From Albidovulum marisflavi (lineage in GTDB: Bacteria > Pseudomonadota > Alphaproteobacteria > Rhodobacterales > Rhodobacteraceae): a DNA stretch of 64,000 nt. The notes under the pieces are model-generated. The model was not told where the DNA came from. It saw only the letters and a program-made list of their open reading frames with translations, and did not search any database. Positions within the stretch are counted from its first letter, which is position 1. Each line of letters starts with the position of its first letter. The stretch covers positions 976,001 to 1,040,000 of the forward strand of contig NZ_JAOWKY010000001.1 of the NCBI RefSeq assembly GCF_025751435.1, written 5' to 3'. The translations under genes and the position numbers were made by a program. This document shows, piece after piece, positions 37,055 through 46,829 of this stretch.

Positions 37055-37402
37055 GTGGTCGATCCCAACATGAAAAACTTCTACGGACGCGTCGACCGTA
37101 TCCAGCGGGTTCATGCTGCCGGCGGAGGCTTCGAGGCGCAGGGAACCTTGGGCATGTTCCACTACAACGCCCTGCGCAAGAAGCGCCGCCGTGCGACGTG
37201 GCTGATGCCGGCATTGCTGGTTTGCGTGACAGTCCTGTTGATCAAGGCTGGCGTCATGGCGACGATCGGACCCGAACTTTACCAGGACCGGATCGCGATG
37301 CTGCAGCAGGGCAACGCGCTGGATCGGGCGGGCGCCTATGTGCTGGAAGCAGGTCAGGCTACCGTCTGGCTGTCCGAAATCATCCGCGGCGTGATACGCT
37401 GA
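37055..37402 (+). CDS. Small single-pass membrane protein, unknown
   Basis: 115 residues from the GTG at 37055, seven nt after AGGAG. It has a cytoplasmic N-terminus with a basic patch (LRKKRRRATW), one membrane helix (about 48-68) and a C-terminal tail of about 45 residues outside. I do not recognise a family, though the compact length and clean terminator after it argue for a real gene. It is convergent with the DUF1127 gene. Confidence 0.7.
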   Translation: MVDPNMKNFYGRVDRIQRVHAAGGGFEAQGTLGMFHYNALRKKRRRATWLMPALLVCVTVLLIKAGVMATIGPELYQDRIAMLQQGNALDRAGAYVLEAGQATVWLSEIIRGVIR

Positions 37403-37421
37403 TCCGCCGCACATCGAGCAG

Positions 37422-37458
37422 AAAAGGCCGTGCCCGGCATCCCGGACACGGCCTTTTT
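37422..37458. terminator. Bidirectional rho-independent terminator
   Basis: AAAAGGCCGTG...CACGGCCTTTTT, with an inner CCGG/CCGG pairing, gives a stem of at least 12 bp flanked by A4 on one side and T5 on the other. It lies between the convergent membrane-protein gene and the DUF1127 gene and should stop both. Confidence 0.85.
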
Positions 37459-37478
37459 GTTTGGCTTGGCTGAATGGA

Positions 37479-37667
37479 TCAGCGGCGCGACATTTCCTCG
37501 ATATCGCCGCGGCACAGGCCGATATCGTCCAGTTCGCGGTCCGAAAGGCGCGAAAGCGCATTGCGGGTCACGCGGGCGTCGTTCCAGTTGGCGACGATGG
37601 AAACCAGGCTGCCGAAGAAGCCGGTGTGCATGCCGGAGGCGGTGCGGGTGTTGCTGTAGGTCGTCAT
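37479..37667 (-). CDS. DUF1127 (YjiS-like) small protein
   Basis: 62 residues from the ATG at 37667, with GAGGA 8 nt upstream. The C-terminal part NALSRLSDRELDDIGLCRGDI is the DUF1127 signature. These short basic proteins are widespread in alphaproteobacteria; in Rhodobacter a DUF1127 protein is reported to bind RNA and affect sRNA turnover. The gene is preceded by a cluster of hairpins (37694-37789). Confidence 0.88.
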   Translation of the reverse strand: MTTYSNTRTASGMHTGFFGSLVSIVANWNDARVTRNALSRLSDRELDDIGLCRGDIEEMSRR

Positions 37668-37693
37668 TTTCGTGGTCCTCAGAAAATCTTGTT

Positions 37694-37711
37694 GCAAGGG
37701 AATGTCCTTGC
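37694..37711 (-). repeat. Hairpin 1 of three, DUF1127 leader
   Basis: GCAAGG (37694-37699), 6-nt loop, CCTTGC (37706-37711): a perfect inverted repeat 27 nt before the DUF1127 start. It shares the stem sequence GCAAGG with hairpin 2. Confidence 0.55.
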
Positions 37712-37740
37712 TGCTGAGGCCGATTTAGAGAAGGCAAAAT

Positions 37741-37769
37741 GGAACGGCAAGGCATGGCCTTGCAGTTCC
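37741..37769 (-). repeat. Hairpin 2 of three: 13-bp stem, terminator-like on the minus strand
   Basis: GGAACGGCAAGGC and GCCTTGCAGTTCC pair with a single mismatch around ATG. Read on the minus strand it is followed by ATTTTGCC, so it could end a small RNA or act as an attenuator before the DUF1127 gene. Confidence 0.55.
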
Positions 37770-37770
37770 G

Positions 37771-37789
37771 CCATGCAGCAAATGCATGG
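37771..37789 (-). repeat. Hairpin 3 of three
   Basis: CCATGCA (37771-37777), 5-nt loop, TGCATGG (37783-37789): a perfect 7-bp inverted repeat abutting hairpin 2. Confidence 0.5.
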
Positions 37790-37981
37790 GTCATATCGGT
37801 GTTAACTTCCAGTAATAAAACGGTTTCTGCAAGTGCGAAAATTGTCGTTTTCTGCACATGCGAAGGCGAATTCCGACCGCTTGGTCGCGCGGACCATAAA
37901 GGCGGCGCCTGCCATTCTGGCTTTGCGATGTTCGCGCTTCGTGCTAGTCGTGTCCGAAAAGCAACACGAGCAGGGTGAACA

Positions 37982-38485
37982 ATGCGCGTTCTGGGGATCG
38001 ACCCGGGGCTTAGAAACCTCGGATGGGGTGTGATCGAGGCCAGAGGATCGCGACTCAGCCATGTCGCAAACGGGATCATTCATTCCGAGGGGGCCGACCT
38101 GGCGCAGAGGCTGAAGTCTCTGCATGCGGCCCTGACGGATGTGATAGAGCGCCACGCACCCGATGCGGCCGCGGTCGAACAGACCTTCGTCAACAAGGAT
38201 GCCGTCGCGACGCTGAAGCTTGGGCAGGCGCGGGGCATAGCCCTGCTTGCGCCCGCGCAGGCCGGTCTGACCGTAGGGGAATACGCCCCCAACGCGGTAA
38301 AGAAGGCCGTGGTGGGGGTCGGGCACGCGGCCAAGGGGCAGGTGGAACACATGGTGCGCTTCCAGTTGCCCGGCGTAGACCTGGCGGGGCCCGATGCGGC
38401 CGACGCGCTGGCCGTCGCAATCTGCCACGCGCATCATCTGCAAAGCGCGGGCCGCTTGGCCGCGGCGCTGAAGGGGTCGACATGA
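37982..38485 (+). CDS. ruvC: Holliday junction endonuclease RuvC
   Basis: Cuts Holliday junctions with RuvAB. 167 residues; Asp7 ([12 protein letters not shown]), Glu in [13 protein letters not shown], and the C-terminal Asp pair ([11 protein letters not shown]) form the metal site. The stop overlaps the ruvA start as ATGA (38482-38485). First gene of ruvCAB. Confidence 0.96.
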   Translation: MRVLGIDPGLRNLGWGVIEARGSRLSHVANGIIHSEGADLAQRLKSLHAALTDVIERHAPDAAAVEQTFVNKDAVATLKLGQARGIALLAPAQAGLTVGEYAPNAVKKAVVGVGHAAKGQVEHMVRFQLPGVDLAGPDAADALAVAICHAHHLQSAGRLAAALKGST

Positions 38486-39150
38486 TCGGACGGATTGCCG
38501 GCATCATCCTGCATCGTTCGATGGACCATGTGCTGATCGACGTGCGGGGCGTGGGCTACGTGGTCCATGTATCGCAACGGACCGCCGCCGCCCTGCCGCC
38601 GGTGGGCGAGGCTGCGGCGCTTTATACCGACCTTCTGGTCCGCGAAGATCTGCTTCAGCTGTTCGGGTTCCCGACGCTTCTGGAAAAGGAATGGCACCGG
38701 CTCCTGATGACCGTGCAGGGGGTGGGCGCCAAGGCGTCAATGGCGATCCTCGGGACGCTCGGGGCCGAGGGTCTGGCGCGCGCGATCGCGCTTGGGGACG
38801 CGGCATCGGTGAAGGCCGCGCCTGGCGTGGGCCCGAAGCTTGCGCAGCGGGTGGTGATGGAGCTCAAGGACAAGGCGCCGACGGTCATGGCGTTGGGCGG
38901 CGCGCTGACGGTCGACGTGGCACCCTCGGACGAGGTGATCGAGGCACCGGCGCCGCGCCGGGCGAAACCGGTGGCGCGGCCCGCACCTGCGGCGGCCGCG
39001 ACCGCCGACGCGCTGTCCGCCCTCGTCAATCTTGGCTACGGGCAGGGGGAGGCCGCGGCAGCCGTGGCGCAGGCGTCGGGCGAAAACGATGGCGCGGCCA
39101 CGCCGGCGCTGATCCGCGCCGCGCTGAAACTTCTTGCGCCGAAAGGGTAG
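38482..39150 (+). CDS. ruvA: Holliday junction DNA helicase subunit RuvA
   Basis: Junction-binding tetramer that loads RuvB. 222 residues from ATG 38482: an OB-fold N-terminus ([19 protein letters not shown]), tandem helix-hairpin-helix motifs ([35 protein letters not shown]) and a C-terminal RuvB-contact domain after a Pro/Ala-rich linker at about 150-175. Translationally coupled to ruvC. Confidence 0.95.
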   Translation: MIGRIAGIILHRSMDHVLIDVRGVGYVVHVSQRTAAALPPVGEAAALYTDLLVREDLLQLFGFPTLLEKEWHRLLMTVQGVGAKASMAILGTLGAEGLARAIALGDAASVKAAPGVGPKLAQRVVMELKDKAPTVMALGGALTVDVAPSDEVIEAPAPRRAKPVARPAPAAAATADALSALVNLGYGQGEAAAAVAQASGENDGAATPALIRAALKLLAPKG

Positions 39151-39153
39151 GCC

Positions 39154-40179
39154 ATGGAGCCCGATCCAACGCTTCGCGCGGCCCCCCAACCCGAAGATGT
39201 CGACCGCCCGATGCGGCCGCAGGCCCTCAGCGAATTCGTGGGCCAGGAGGAGGCGCGGGCGAACCTGCGCGTCTTCATCGAAAGCGCGCGGCGGCGCGGC
39301 GAGGCGATGGACCACACGCTGTTTCACGGCCCCCCCGGCCTTGGCAAGACCACGCTGGCGCAGATCATGTCCAAGGAACTGGGCGTGAACTTCCGCATGA
39401 CCTCCGGCCCGGTCCTGGCGCGGGCGGGCGACCTGGCGGCGATCCTGACCAATCTTGAGGCCAGGGACGTCCTGTTCATCGACGAGATTCACCGCCTGAA
39501 TCCCGCGGTTGAAGAGGTCCTTTACCCCGCGATGGAGGATTTCGAGCTGGACCTGGTGATCGGCGAGGGGCCGGCGGCGCGCACCGTGCGGATCGAGCTT
39601 CAGCCCTTCACCCTTGTCGGGGCGACGACCCGGCTCGGGCTTCTGACCACGCCCCTGCGCGACCGCTTTGGCATCCCGACGCGGCTTCAGTTCTACACCG
39701 TGAACGAACTGGACCTGATCGTCGGGCGTGGTGCGCGGCTGATGGGTGTGCCCTCGGAACCCGCGGGCACGCTCGAAATCGCCAAGCGCGCCCGCGGAAC
39801 GCCGCGGATCGCCGGGCGGCTCTTGCGCCGCGTCGTCGATTTCGCGCTGGTCGAGGGAGACGGACGGCTGACGCGTGAGATCGCGGACGGGGCGCTGACG
39901 CGTCTGGGTGTCGACCACCTTGGCCTTGACGGCGCGGACCGCCGCTATCTGACGCTGATCGCGGAAAACTACGCGGGCGGGCCGGTCGGTGTCGAAACCA
40001 TATCGGCCGCGCTTTCGGAAAGTCGCGACGCCATCGAAGAGGTGATCGAGCCATACCTGCTGCAGCAGGGTCTGATCCAGAGGACGCCGCGCGGGCGGAT
40101 GCTGGCGCAGAAGGCCTGGGCGCACCTGGGGCTTCCGCAGCCGCGCGGCGCCGGGCAGGGGCACCTGTTCGGCAAGTGA
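39154..40179 (+). CDS. ruvB: Holliday junction DNA helicase subunit RuvB
   Basis: AAA+ branch-migration motor. 341 residues with Walker [14 protein letters not shown], Walker B DEIHRLNP and the C-terminal winged helix ([18 protein letters not shown]-type, here IEPYLLQQG). Begins 3 nt after ruvA; third gene of the ruvCAB operon. Confidence 0.96.
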   Translation: MEPDPTLRAAPQPEDVDRPMRPQALSEFVGQEEARANLRVFIESARRRGEAMDHTLFHGPPGLGKTTLAQIMSKELGVNFRMTSGPVLARAGDLAAILTNLEARDVLFIDEIHRLNPAVEEVLYPAMEDFELDLVIGEGPAARTVRIELQPFTLVGATTRLGLLTTPLRDRFGIPTRLQFYTVNELDLIVGRGARLMGVPSEPAGTLEIAKRARGTPRIAGRLLRRVVDFALVEGDGRLTREIADGALTRLGVDHLGLDGADRRYLTLIAENYAGGPVGVETISAALSESRDAIEEVIEPYLLQQGLIQRTPRGRMLAQKAWAHLGLPQPRGAGQGHLFGK

Positions 40180-40280
40180 TCGCGCCCTCTGTCAGCCATC
40201 GGGGCCGCGCATGCCTGGCCAAGGCCGCTTGAATCCCCTCCGGGCTTGCCGCAAGCGAGGCCGAAGCGAAAGGACCTTCC

Positions 40281-40898
40281 ATGAAAGCCAATGAGATCGA
40301 GGCCCTCTTCACCCGCAGCGCGGACGGCTACGTCTTTGCCCGCTGGGTGCGTCCCATCGTTCCCGTGGTGTTCGGTGTCGATGACGCGACGCTCAAGACC
40401 GTGAAAGGCGCGATCGAGGCGGTGGTCACGCTGGCCGGACACCGCATGGCAGAGACCGACCCGGACCAGGGGGCCAACCTGATGATCTTCTTCTTCAGGG
40501 ACTGGTCGGAACTGCTTGAGGTGCCGGACCTGGACCGGCTGGTGCCCGGCCTGCCGGAGCTTGTCGCCCAGCTTGAGGCCGATGGCGCGAACCAGTACCG
40601 GCATTTCCGGTTCGAGCAGGACGGCGCCATCCGCGCCTGCGTCGCCTTTGTGCGGATGGACCGGGAGTTGTCGGACCTTCCGGCCGAGGTGCTGGCGCTC
40701 GGTCTTGCCGCGCAAATCATCCTTCTTTGGTCGGATCGCGCTTTCCAGGCGCGTTCCCCCCTCGCACAGGTCGGTGAAAATGTGATACTGCGCCCCGACG
40801 TGGCGGGCGTGATCCGCGCGGCCTACGATCCGGTTCTGCCGGCGGCGGCGCGCGACCCCTCGCATGCGCTGCGGCTTACGGCACGGATTGGAGTGTGA
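40281..40898 (+). CDS. Conserved protein of unknown function
   Basis: 205 residues, soluble, no signal or membrane segment. I recognise no domain. The ATG follows AAAGGA at 8 nt. The stop is 3 nt before argC, so the two are probably one transcript. Even residue composition and codon use like its neighbours indicate a genuine gene. Confidence 0.8.
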   Translation: MKANEIEALFTRSADGYVFARWVRPIVPVVFGVDDATLKTVKGAIEAVVTLAGHRMAETDPDQGANLMIFFFRDWSELLEVPDLDRLVPGLPELVAQLEADGANQYRHFRFEQDGAIRACVAFVRMDRELSDLPAEVLALGLAAQIILLWSDRAFQARSPLAQVGENVILRPDVAGVIRAAYDPVLPAAARDPSHALRLTARIGV

Positions 40899-40901
40899 CA
40901 G

Positions 40902-41816
40902 ATGGCGAAGAAGGTGTTCATCGACGGCGAAGTGGGAACGACGGGTCTGCAGATCCGCGAGCGTCTTCAGGGCCGTGACGACATCCGTCTGATTTCCCTG
41001 TCCGAGACGGCCCGGAAGGACCGCGCCGCGCGGCTGGACGCCTTCGCCGAGGCCGATGTGTCGATCCTTTGCCTTCCCGATCCGGCGGTGCACGAGGTCG
41101 CGCCGGACCTGAAGGCGATGAACGCCCGGGTCATCGACGCCTCGACCGCGCATCGCGTGGATCCGGACTGGGTCTTCGGCTTCGCCGAGATGGCATCGGG
41201 CCAGCGCGCGGCGATCGCGGGTGCGCAACGGGTGTCGAACCCGGGTTGCTGGTCGACCTGCGCCATCGCGCTGATCCGGCCGCTGGTCGCAGCCGGGATC
41301 ATCGATCCGTCGCGGCCACCCTCGATTTCCGGGGTGTCCGGCTATACCGGCGGCGGCAAGGCGATGATCGAGGAATTCGAAAGCGGCAAGGTCTCGGGAT
41401 CGTTCCTCTATGGCACGGGGCAAGCGCACAAGCACCTTCCGGAAATCCGTCTTCACGGGCTTCTGGATCGCGCGCCGGTTTTCGTTCCGTCTGTCGGGGA
41501 CTATGCGCAGGGCATGGCGGTTGCGGTCGAGCTCGAGCTGGGCAGCGACGGGATCGCGGCCGCCGAAGCCGCACTGGCGGATGCCTATGCGGGCGAGGCC
41601 TTCGTTTCGGTCGTGCCGGCGTCGGCCGACCAGCCGCGGGTCATGCCACAGCGGCTGAACGGAACCAACCGGCTGGAGCTGTCGGTGCATGGCAACCCCG
41701 AAACCGGCGCCGCAACGCTGATCGCGGTGCTGGACAACCTTGGCAAGGGCGCGTCCGGCGCGGCGGTCCAGAACCTGAACATCATGCTGGGCATCGAGGA
41801 GGGGCGCGGTCTCTGA
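40902..41816 (+). CDS. argC: N-acetyl-gamma-glutamyl-phosphate reductase, type 2
   Basis: NADPH-dependent third step of arginine synthesis. 304 residues, the shorter type 2 (AstD/ArgC2-like) form. Opening IDGEVGTTGLQIRERL is the dinucleotide fold; catalytic Cys116 is in SNPGCWSTC; GSFLYGTGQAHKHLPE is a type 2 hallmark. It lies away from other arg genes. Confidence 0.94.
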   Translation: MAKKVFIDGEVGTTGLQIRERLQGRDDIRLISLSETARKDRAARLDAFAEADVSILCLPDPAVHEVAPDLKAMNARVIDASTAHRVDPDWVFGFAEMASGQRAAIAGAQRVSNPGCWSTCAIALIRPLVAAGIIDPSRPPSISGVSGYTGGGKAMIEEFESGKVSGSFLYGTGQAHKHLPEIRLHGLLDRAPVFVPSVGDYAQGMAVAVELELGSDGIAAAEAALADAYAGEAFVSVVPASADQPRVMPQRLNGTNRLELSVHGNPETGAATLIAVLDNLGKGASGAAVQNLNIMLGIEEGRGL

Positions 41817-41829
41817 CGCGCCTGATGGA

Positions 41830-42231
41830 ATGGTCCACGAATTCGGTCTGCGCGTCTATTACGAAGACACCGACCTTGCCGGCATCGTGTACTACGCCAA
41901 CTACCTCAAGTTCATCGAGCGCGCGCGCAGCGAATGGGTGCGCGCGCTTGGCATCGATCAGGCCCGCCTGAAGGCCGAGGCGGGCATCGTCTTTGCCGTT
42001 CGCCGGATCGAGGCTGATTATCTGCGTCCCGGCAAGTTCGACGACGAGCTTACGGTGCTGACCCGTCCCCAGGCGACAAGCGGCGCGCGGATCGTGCTGG
42101 AGCAGGATGTGTTGCGCGGCGGTGAGCGGCTTTTCGCAGCGGTGGTCACGCTGGTCTGCCTGACCGACGCAGGCCAGCCCGCGCGGATACCGGCGGAACT
42201 TCGCCGAAAGATGGAGCCTTCGCAGCACTGA
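41830..42231 (+). CDS. ybgC: YbgC-family acyl-CoA thioesterase
   Basis: Hotdog-fold (4-hydroxybenzoyl-CoA thioesterase family) enzyme, 133 residues. The active-site segment YYEDTDLAGIVYYANYL holds the catalytic Asp. It is the usual first gene of the tol-pal cluster, here 129 nt before tolQ. Hydrolyses short- or medium-chain acyl-CoA; its link to Tol-Pal function is not settled. Confidence 0.93.
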   Translation: MVHEFGLRVYYEDTDLAGIVYYANYLKFIERARSEWVRALGIDQARLKAEAGIVFAVRRIEADYLRPGKFDDELTVLTRPQATSGARIVLEQDVLRGGERLFAAVVTLVCLTDAGQPARIPAELRRKMEPSQH

Positions 42232-42360
42232 TAGCGCCCGTTCAGGCGGATTGCGTTACGGCCGGTCACGGCAATCTGTTGGCATCGTCCAAGAAAGCAA
42301 GATAATATCACGTCAAATCAGAGCCGCCTGAAACGCGGCCTAACCGGCGAGCAGATCCTG

Positions 42361-43056
42361 ATGGAAACCGAAACCCTTGCGATGGCGCAGGAGATCGACT
42401 TCTCCTTGGTTGCGCTTTTCATGCGCGCGACGCTGACCGTTCAGCTTGTGATGATCATCCTGACCGTGGCCTCGGTCTGGTCCTGGGCGATCATCGTTCA
42501 GAAGTTCATCTCGTACCGGACCGCACGGCGCGAGGCAGCGGTCTTCGACCGGGCCTTCTGGTCCGGCGAGCCGCTGGATGAACTGTTCGAACGTATCGGC
42601 GGCCAGCCCGACGGCGCGTCGGAAAAGATCTTTGCCAGCGGCATGGTCGAATGGCGCCGGTCCCACCGGCAGGACGGCGAACTGATCGCGGGCGCGCAGG
42701 CCCGCATCGACCGCTCCATGGACGTTGCCATCCAGAAGGCGACCGAGGATGTGATGCGCGGGCTGCCCGTTCTGGCGACCGTGGGCTCGACCGCGCCGTT
42801 CATCGGCCTGTTCGGCACCGTCTGGGGCATCAAGGTCGCCTTTGAACAGATCGCGATTTCGCAAAGCACGTCATTCTCGGTCGTGGCGCCCACCATCGCC
42901 GAGGCGCTTCTGGCGACTGCGCTCGGCCTTCTGGCCGCCATCCCCGCCGTGATCTTCTACAACAAGCTGTCGACCGACGGCGACCGCATCGTCGCGGGGT
43001 ACGAGGCCTTCGCGGACGAATTCTCAACGATCCTGTCGCGCCAGTTGGACGCCTGA
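42361..43056 (+). CDS. tolQ: Tol-Pal system proton channel TolQ
   Basis: ExbB/TolQ/MotA-type inner-membrane protein of the envelope-constriction machine. 231 residues, three membrane helices (about 18-38, 135-157, 175-197). The VGSTAPFIGLFGTVWGIKVAF segment is family-typical. Upstream ribosome site is weak; an ATG at 42382 is an alternative. tolR follows after 3 nt. Confidence 0.95.
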   Translation: METETLAMAQEIDFSLVALFMRATLTVQLVMIILTVASVWSWAIIVQKFISYRTARREAAVFDRAFWSGEPLDELFERIGGQPDGASEKIFASGMVEWRRSHRQDGELIAGAQARIDRSMDVAIQKATEDVMRGLPVLATVGSTAPFIGLFGTVWGIKVAFEQIAISQSTSFSVVAPTIAEALLATALGLLAAIPAVIFYNKLSTDGDRIVAGYEAFADEFSTILSRQLDA

Positions 43057-43059
43057 GCC

Positions 43060-43542
43060 ATGGGGGCCGGTGTCATCAAGGGTGGCGGCAGGGGCGGGCG
43101 GAACCGTCGCCGAGGCCGTCGCGGCAGTTCGCAGATGATGAGCGAAATCAACGTCACGCCCTTCGTCGACGTGATGCTTGTGCTTCTGGTCATCTTCATG
43201 GTGGCCTCGCCCCTTCAGGTGGTGGGGGTGCCGCTCGAGTTGCCCAAGACCGCCGCTCAGGCGGTTGCGACCGAACAGGAAGAACCCCTGACCATTTCGG
43301 TGCAGGCGGACGGCACGATCTCGATCCAGAACGAACCCATCGTCGAGGGCGAGCTGATCGGCAAGCTCATGGCGGTCTCGGCGGAGCGCACCAGCGACAA
43401 GCTGTTCCTGCGGGCCGACGGCACCATTCCCTATGAGCGGGTGGTGCAGGTCATGGGCGCGCTGAACTCTGCCGGATTCGGCAATATCGTGCTGGTGACG
43501 GACGCGGGTGGCCCCAGTTTCGGCGCTCAGGGCGGGAACTAG
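43060..43542 (+). CDS. tolR: Tol-Pal system protein TolR
   Basis: ExbD-like partner of TolQ that couples proton flow to the periplasm. 160 residues, one membrane helix (about 36-56) carrying the essential Asp in FVDVMLVLLVIFMV. A basic, Gly-rich N-terminus precedes it. Followed after 5 nt by tolA. Confidence 0.95.
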   Translation: MGAGVIKGGGRGGRNRRRGRRGSSQMMSEINVTPFVDVMLVLLVIFMVASPLQVVGVPLELPKTAAQAVATEQEEPLTISVQADGTISIQNEPIVEGELIGKLMAVSAERTSDKLFLRADGTIPYERVVQVMGALNSAGFGNIVLVTDAGGPSFGAQGGN

Positions 43543-43547
43543 GGCAG

Positions 43548-44744
43548 ATGCCCCGCGACAGATCCAAACGCATCGGCTTCATCGTATCGGCAGGATTTCA
43601 CCTCGGGGTGATCCTGTGGTTGCTGGTGGGCGGGATCTTCTTTTCGCACGATATGCCTCCGACTTCGGTCGCGACCGAGGTTTCGCTGATCTCGGCGGCG
43701 GAATACGAAGCGATGGTCGCCGCCGCACCCAGGGCCCCGGAAGAAACGCCGGCACAGCCGTCCTTGCCCGCGCCCCCCGCGGCCGAAGAGCCCGCGCCCG
43801 CACCCGTCGACGAGGCCGAGCCCGAAACCGTGACGCCGGAACCTCCGGTCGCCGAGCCCGAGCCTGATGTTGCCCCCGATGTGACGGAACTGACGCCTCC
43901 CGCGGCGGAGGTCACGGACACACCGCCCAGCCCGATCATGCCCCCGGTCGAGGAACCGTCTGCGACCATCATGACCGAGGTTTCCAAGCGGCCCACCCCG
44001 CGGCCCGCACCGCGCGTGGCGCCGGTTCCGACCGAGGCGCCCGAGCCAGACGCTGCGCCAGCGCCCGACACCGTGGAACAGACGGTGGAGGCACCGGCAG
44101 AGGAGGCGCAGCCGCAGGAAACACAGGAGGCCGCTGCGCCCGAAGAGGCGGGAGAGGTCCTGGAGACCGAAGAAAACAAGGATACCGAAGAGGTGGCCTC
44201 TGCCGCGCCTCTGACTTCGGCGCGCCCAAAGGCGCGGCCCGAGAAGCCGAAGACGCCAGAAGCGCAGCCCGAAACGACGGCTGCGGCGAAGCCCGCCGAG
44301 CCGGCGTCCGAGGCAGAGAGCCCCAGCCAATCCGACGCCGTCGCCGATGCCCTGGCCGAAGCGCTGGCAGGTGCGGCGTCCGAAGAGCCGGCACCCGGCA
44401 CCGGCACCGCACCCAGTGGCCCGCCGATGACAGGGGGCGAAAAGGACGCGCTGGTGGTCGCCGTGAAGCAGTGCTGGAATGTTGGCGCGCTGTCCACCGA
44501 TGCGCTGCGCACGATCGTGACGGTTTCGGTGGGCATGTCCCCCGACGGCAAGCCCGACTCCAGCTCGATCCGGATGGTGAGCTACGAGGGCGGCGACGAG
44601 ACCTCGGCCAAGCAGGCGTTCGAGGCCGGCCGCCGCGCGATCCTGCGCTGCGCCGGCGAGGGCTACCCGCTTCCGCGAGAAAAGTACGAGCAATGGAAAG
44701 AGATCGAGATCGTCTTCAACCCCGAAAAGATGAGGCTGAGATGA
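43548..44744 (+). CDS. tolA: Tol-Pal system protein TolA
   Basis: Links inner and outer membranes in the Tol-Pal complex. 398 residues: a membrane anchor (about 10-30), a long Pro/Glu/Ala-rich periplasmic domain (about 60-285, low complexity) and a C-terminal TonB-like domain of about 100 residues. Its stop overlaps an ATG at 44741 in the tolB frame, but the real tolB start is downstream. Confidence 0.92.
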   Translation: MPRDRSKRIGFIVSAGFHLGVILWLLVGGIFFSHDMPPTSVATEVSLISAAEYEAMVAAAPRAPEETPAQPSLPAPPAAEEPAPAPVDEAEPETVTPEPPVAEPEPDVAPDVTELTPPAAEVTDTPPSPIMPPVEEPSATIMTEVSKRPTPRPAPRVAPVPTEAPEPDAAPAPDTVEQTVEAPAEEAQPQETQEAAAPEEAGEVLETEENKDTEEVASAAPLTSARPKARPEKPKTPEAQPETTAAAKPAEPASEAESPSQSDAVADALAEALAGAASEEPAPGTGTAPSGPPMTGGEKDALVVAVKQCWNVGALSTDALRTIVTVSVGMSPDGKPDSSSIRMVSYEGGDETSAKQAFEAGRRAILRCAGEGYPLPREKYEQWKEIEIVFNPEKMRLR

Positions 44745-44872
44745 TCACTCTTTCGTCATCCGCCCGGCGGCCAGCCGCCCAACTGTCCACAGCGGGCTTG
44801 CGCGACGCGGCCCCGATTGCGATGACCGTCAGGACATCGCAAAGCCCCACCCAACCCTCTGCCGGAGGAAGA

Positions 44873-46204
44873 ATGTCCCGGATCCTACGCAACCTCTGCC
44901 TGGCCCTGGCCGTGCTTGCCCCTGTCGCGATGCCCGCGATGGCGCAGAACGGTCCCCTGCGCATCGTGATCGAAGAGGGCGTGATCGAACCATTGCCCTT
45001 TGCGGCCCCCGCGTTCATCGCTGAAAACCCCTCGGCGGCAGAGTTCGCCGACCAGATCACCCGCGTGGTGGCGGCGGACCTGGCGGGCACTGGCCTTTTC
45101 CGAGAGATTCCCCAGTCCGCCCATATCGCGCGGGTCACGAACTTCGACGCGCCGGTGTCCTATGCGGACTGGAAGGCCATCAACGCGCAGGCGCTGGTCA
45201 CGGGGTCGGTGGCATTGGGATCCGACGGGCGGCTGAACGTCAAGTTCCGCCTCTTCGACGTGTTTTCGGGACAGCCCATGGGCGACGGGCTTCAGTTCGG
45301 GGGCGGGTCCGACAACTGGCGGCGGATCGCACACAAGGTGGCCGACCAGGTCTATTCGCGTATCACCGGCGAAAGCGGCTATTTCGACAGCCGGGTGGTA
45401 TTCGTCTCGGAAAGCGGTCCGAAAGACCAGCGGCTGAAGCGTCTGGCCATCATGGACTATGACGGCGCCAGCGTTCAGTACCTGACCGACAGTTCGGCCA
45501 TCGTGCTGGCACCACGCTTTTCGCCGGACGGCAGCCGGGTTCTGTATACCTCGTACGAGACCGGCTTTCCGCGGATCAAGATGCTGGACATAGCGTCGGT
45601 CACGTCGCGGCCGCTTGCCGATCTGTCCGGCAACATGACCTTTGCGCCGCGCTTCTCGCCCGACGGGGGAACGGTGATCTATTCGGTCGAACAGGGCGGC
45701 AATACCGACATCTACGCCCTGGCTCTTGGGTCGAACCAGCCCGTGCGGCTCACGAACGCGCCGTCGATCGAAACGGCGCCGTCGTTTTCGCCCGATGGCA
45801 GCCGGATCGTGTTTGAAAGCGACAGGTCAGGAACCCAGCAGCTTTACGTGATGCCGGTCGGCGGTGGAGAACCAACGCGCATCAGCTTTGGCGAGGGTCG
45901 CTACGGCACGCCGGTCTGGAGCCCGCGCGGCGACCTGATCGCCTTCACCAAGCAGAACGCCGGCCGCTTCCATATCGGCGTCATGCGCGCGGACGGCAGC
46001 GAAGAGCGGCTTTTGACCGCATCCTTCCTGGATGAGGGGCCCACCTGGGCCCCCAACGGGCGCGTCATCATGTTCACGCGCGAAAGCGCGGGTGCAGGCG
46101 GATCCGCACAGCTTTATTCGGTCGACATCTCGGGCCGGAACCTGCGGGCGGTTCCGACCGAGGGCGCGGCGTCAGACCCCGCTTGGTCTCCGCTTTTGCC
46201 CTGA
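44873..46204 (+). CDS. tolB: Tol-Pal system beta-propeller protein TolB
   Basis: Periplasmic protein that binds Pal and TolA. 443 residues from ATG 44873 with a signal peptide ([18 protein letters not shown]), an N-terminal alpha/beta domain and a six-bladed propeller of SPDG repeats ([14 protein letters not shown]). GGAGGA precedes the ATG closely. An in-frame ATG at 44741 overlapping the tolA stop would prepend 44 residues without family similarity and mask the signal peptide. Confidence 0.95.
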   Translation: MSRILRNLCLALAVLAPVAMPAMAQNGPLRIVIEEGVIEPLPFAAPAFIAENPSAAEFADQITRVVAADLAGTGLFREIPQSAHIARVTNFDAPVSYADWKAINAQALVTGSVALGSDGRLNVKFRLFDVFSGQPMGDGLQFGGGSDNWRRIAHKVADQVYSRITGESGYFDSRVVFVSESGPKDQRLKRLAIMDYDGASVQYLTDSSAIVLAPRFSPDGSRVLYTSYETGFPRIKMLDIASVTSRPLADLSGNMTFAPRFSPDGGTVIYSVEQGGNTDIYALALGSNQPVRLTNAPSIETAPSFSPDGSRIVFESDRSGTQQLYVMPVGGGEPTRISFGEGRYGTPVWSPRGDLIAFTKQNAGRFHIGVMRADGSEERLLTASFLDEGPTWAPNGRVIMFTRESAGAGGSAQLYSVDISGRNLRAVPTEGAASDPAWSPLLP

Positions 46205-46213
46205 AGAACAAAG

Positions 46214-46240
46214 CCCGGCACGGCGTTCCCAAGTGCCGGG
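46214..46240 (+). other. Stem-loop between tolB and pal
   Basis: CCCGGCAC and GTGCCGGG pair perfectly around an 11-nt loop, 9 nt after the tolB stop. There is no T-run, so it is more likely an mRNA-stability or partial-termination element that lets pal be expressed at a higher level. Confidence 0.45.
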
Positions 46241-46291
46241 CGGAATGATAAGGTAACGGCCATCGAGCCATAAACTAGAGGCGGCAAGGCA

Positions 46292-46816
46292 ATGAACAAA
46301 TTCTCGATGATCCTTCTTCTGGCTGGCGCACTGGGTGTTTCGGCCTGTAACAATCCCGACCGGTTCGGTGCGGGCGGGGCGGGTGCCGGTGGCGCCGGCG
46401 GTGCGGGCGGGATTAACACCGCCTCGCTCGGCGATCCGAACGACCCGAACTCTCCGGCGTATTTCAATCAGACGATCGGCGACACGGTCCGGTTCTCGGT
46501 CGACCAGTCGATCCTGACGATGGAATCGCAAAACGTCCTGGCGGGGCAAGCGCAGTGGATGAACCAGCATCCGCAGTACAACGCGGTCATCGAAGGCCAC
46601 GCCGACGAACAGGGCACGCGGGAATACAACATTGCGCTTGGCGCGCGCCGCGCCAACGCCGTGCAGGAATTCCTGATCGCACAGGGCGTGTCGCCCGCGC
46701 GCCTTCGCACCGTCTCCTACGGCAAGGAACGTCCCCTTGCGATCTGCTCGGACGAAACCTGCTATGCACAGAACCGGCGCGCGGTGACGGTGATCACCGT
46801 GGGCGGCGGCGTCTGA
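46292..46816 (+). CDS. pal: Peptidoglycan-associated lipoprotein Pal
   Basis: Outer-membrane lipoprotein that anchors peptidoglycan and binds TolB. 174 residues; lipobox LGVSAC with lipidated Cys19, a short Gly/Ala-rich linker (27-40) and an OmpA-like domain with the peptidoglycan-binding NIALGARRANAV segment. Confidence 0.96.
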   Translation: MNKFSMILLLAGALGVSACNNPDRFGAGGAGAGGAGGAGGINTASLGDPNDPNSPAYFNQTIGDTVRFSVDQSILTMESQNVLAGQAQWMNQHPQYNAVIEGHADEQGTREYNIALGARRANAVQEFLIAQGVSPARLRTVSYGKERPLAICSDETCYAQNRRAVTVITVGGGV

Positions 46817-46829
46817 TACGGGTCATCGC

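Larger units (their letters stand above)
37668..37981. promoter_or_regulatory. Divergent intergenic region between DUF1127 and ruvC
   Basis: 314 nt without a gene, AT-richer than its surroundings. It should contain promoters for both divergent genes. Bases 37694-37789 carry three hairpins (separate entries). No promoter boxes were assigned with confidence. Confidence 0.5.

Noticed and set aside
44741-44872. N-terminal extension of TolB from the ATG overlapping tolA
   Set aside because: It would bury the signal peptide, has no family similarity, and the ATG at 44873 has its own ribosome site.
46370-46420. GGCGGG/GGTGCC-type repeats near the start of pal as a CRISPR or satellite
   Set aside because: This is codon-level repetition coding for the Gly/Ala linker of the lipoprotein.
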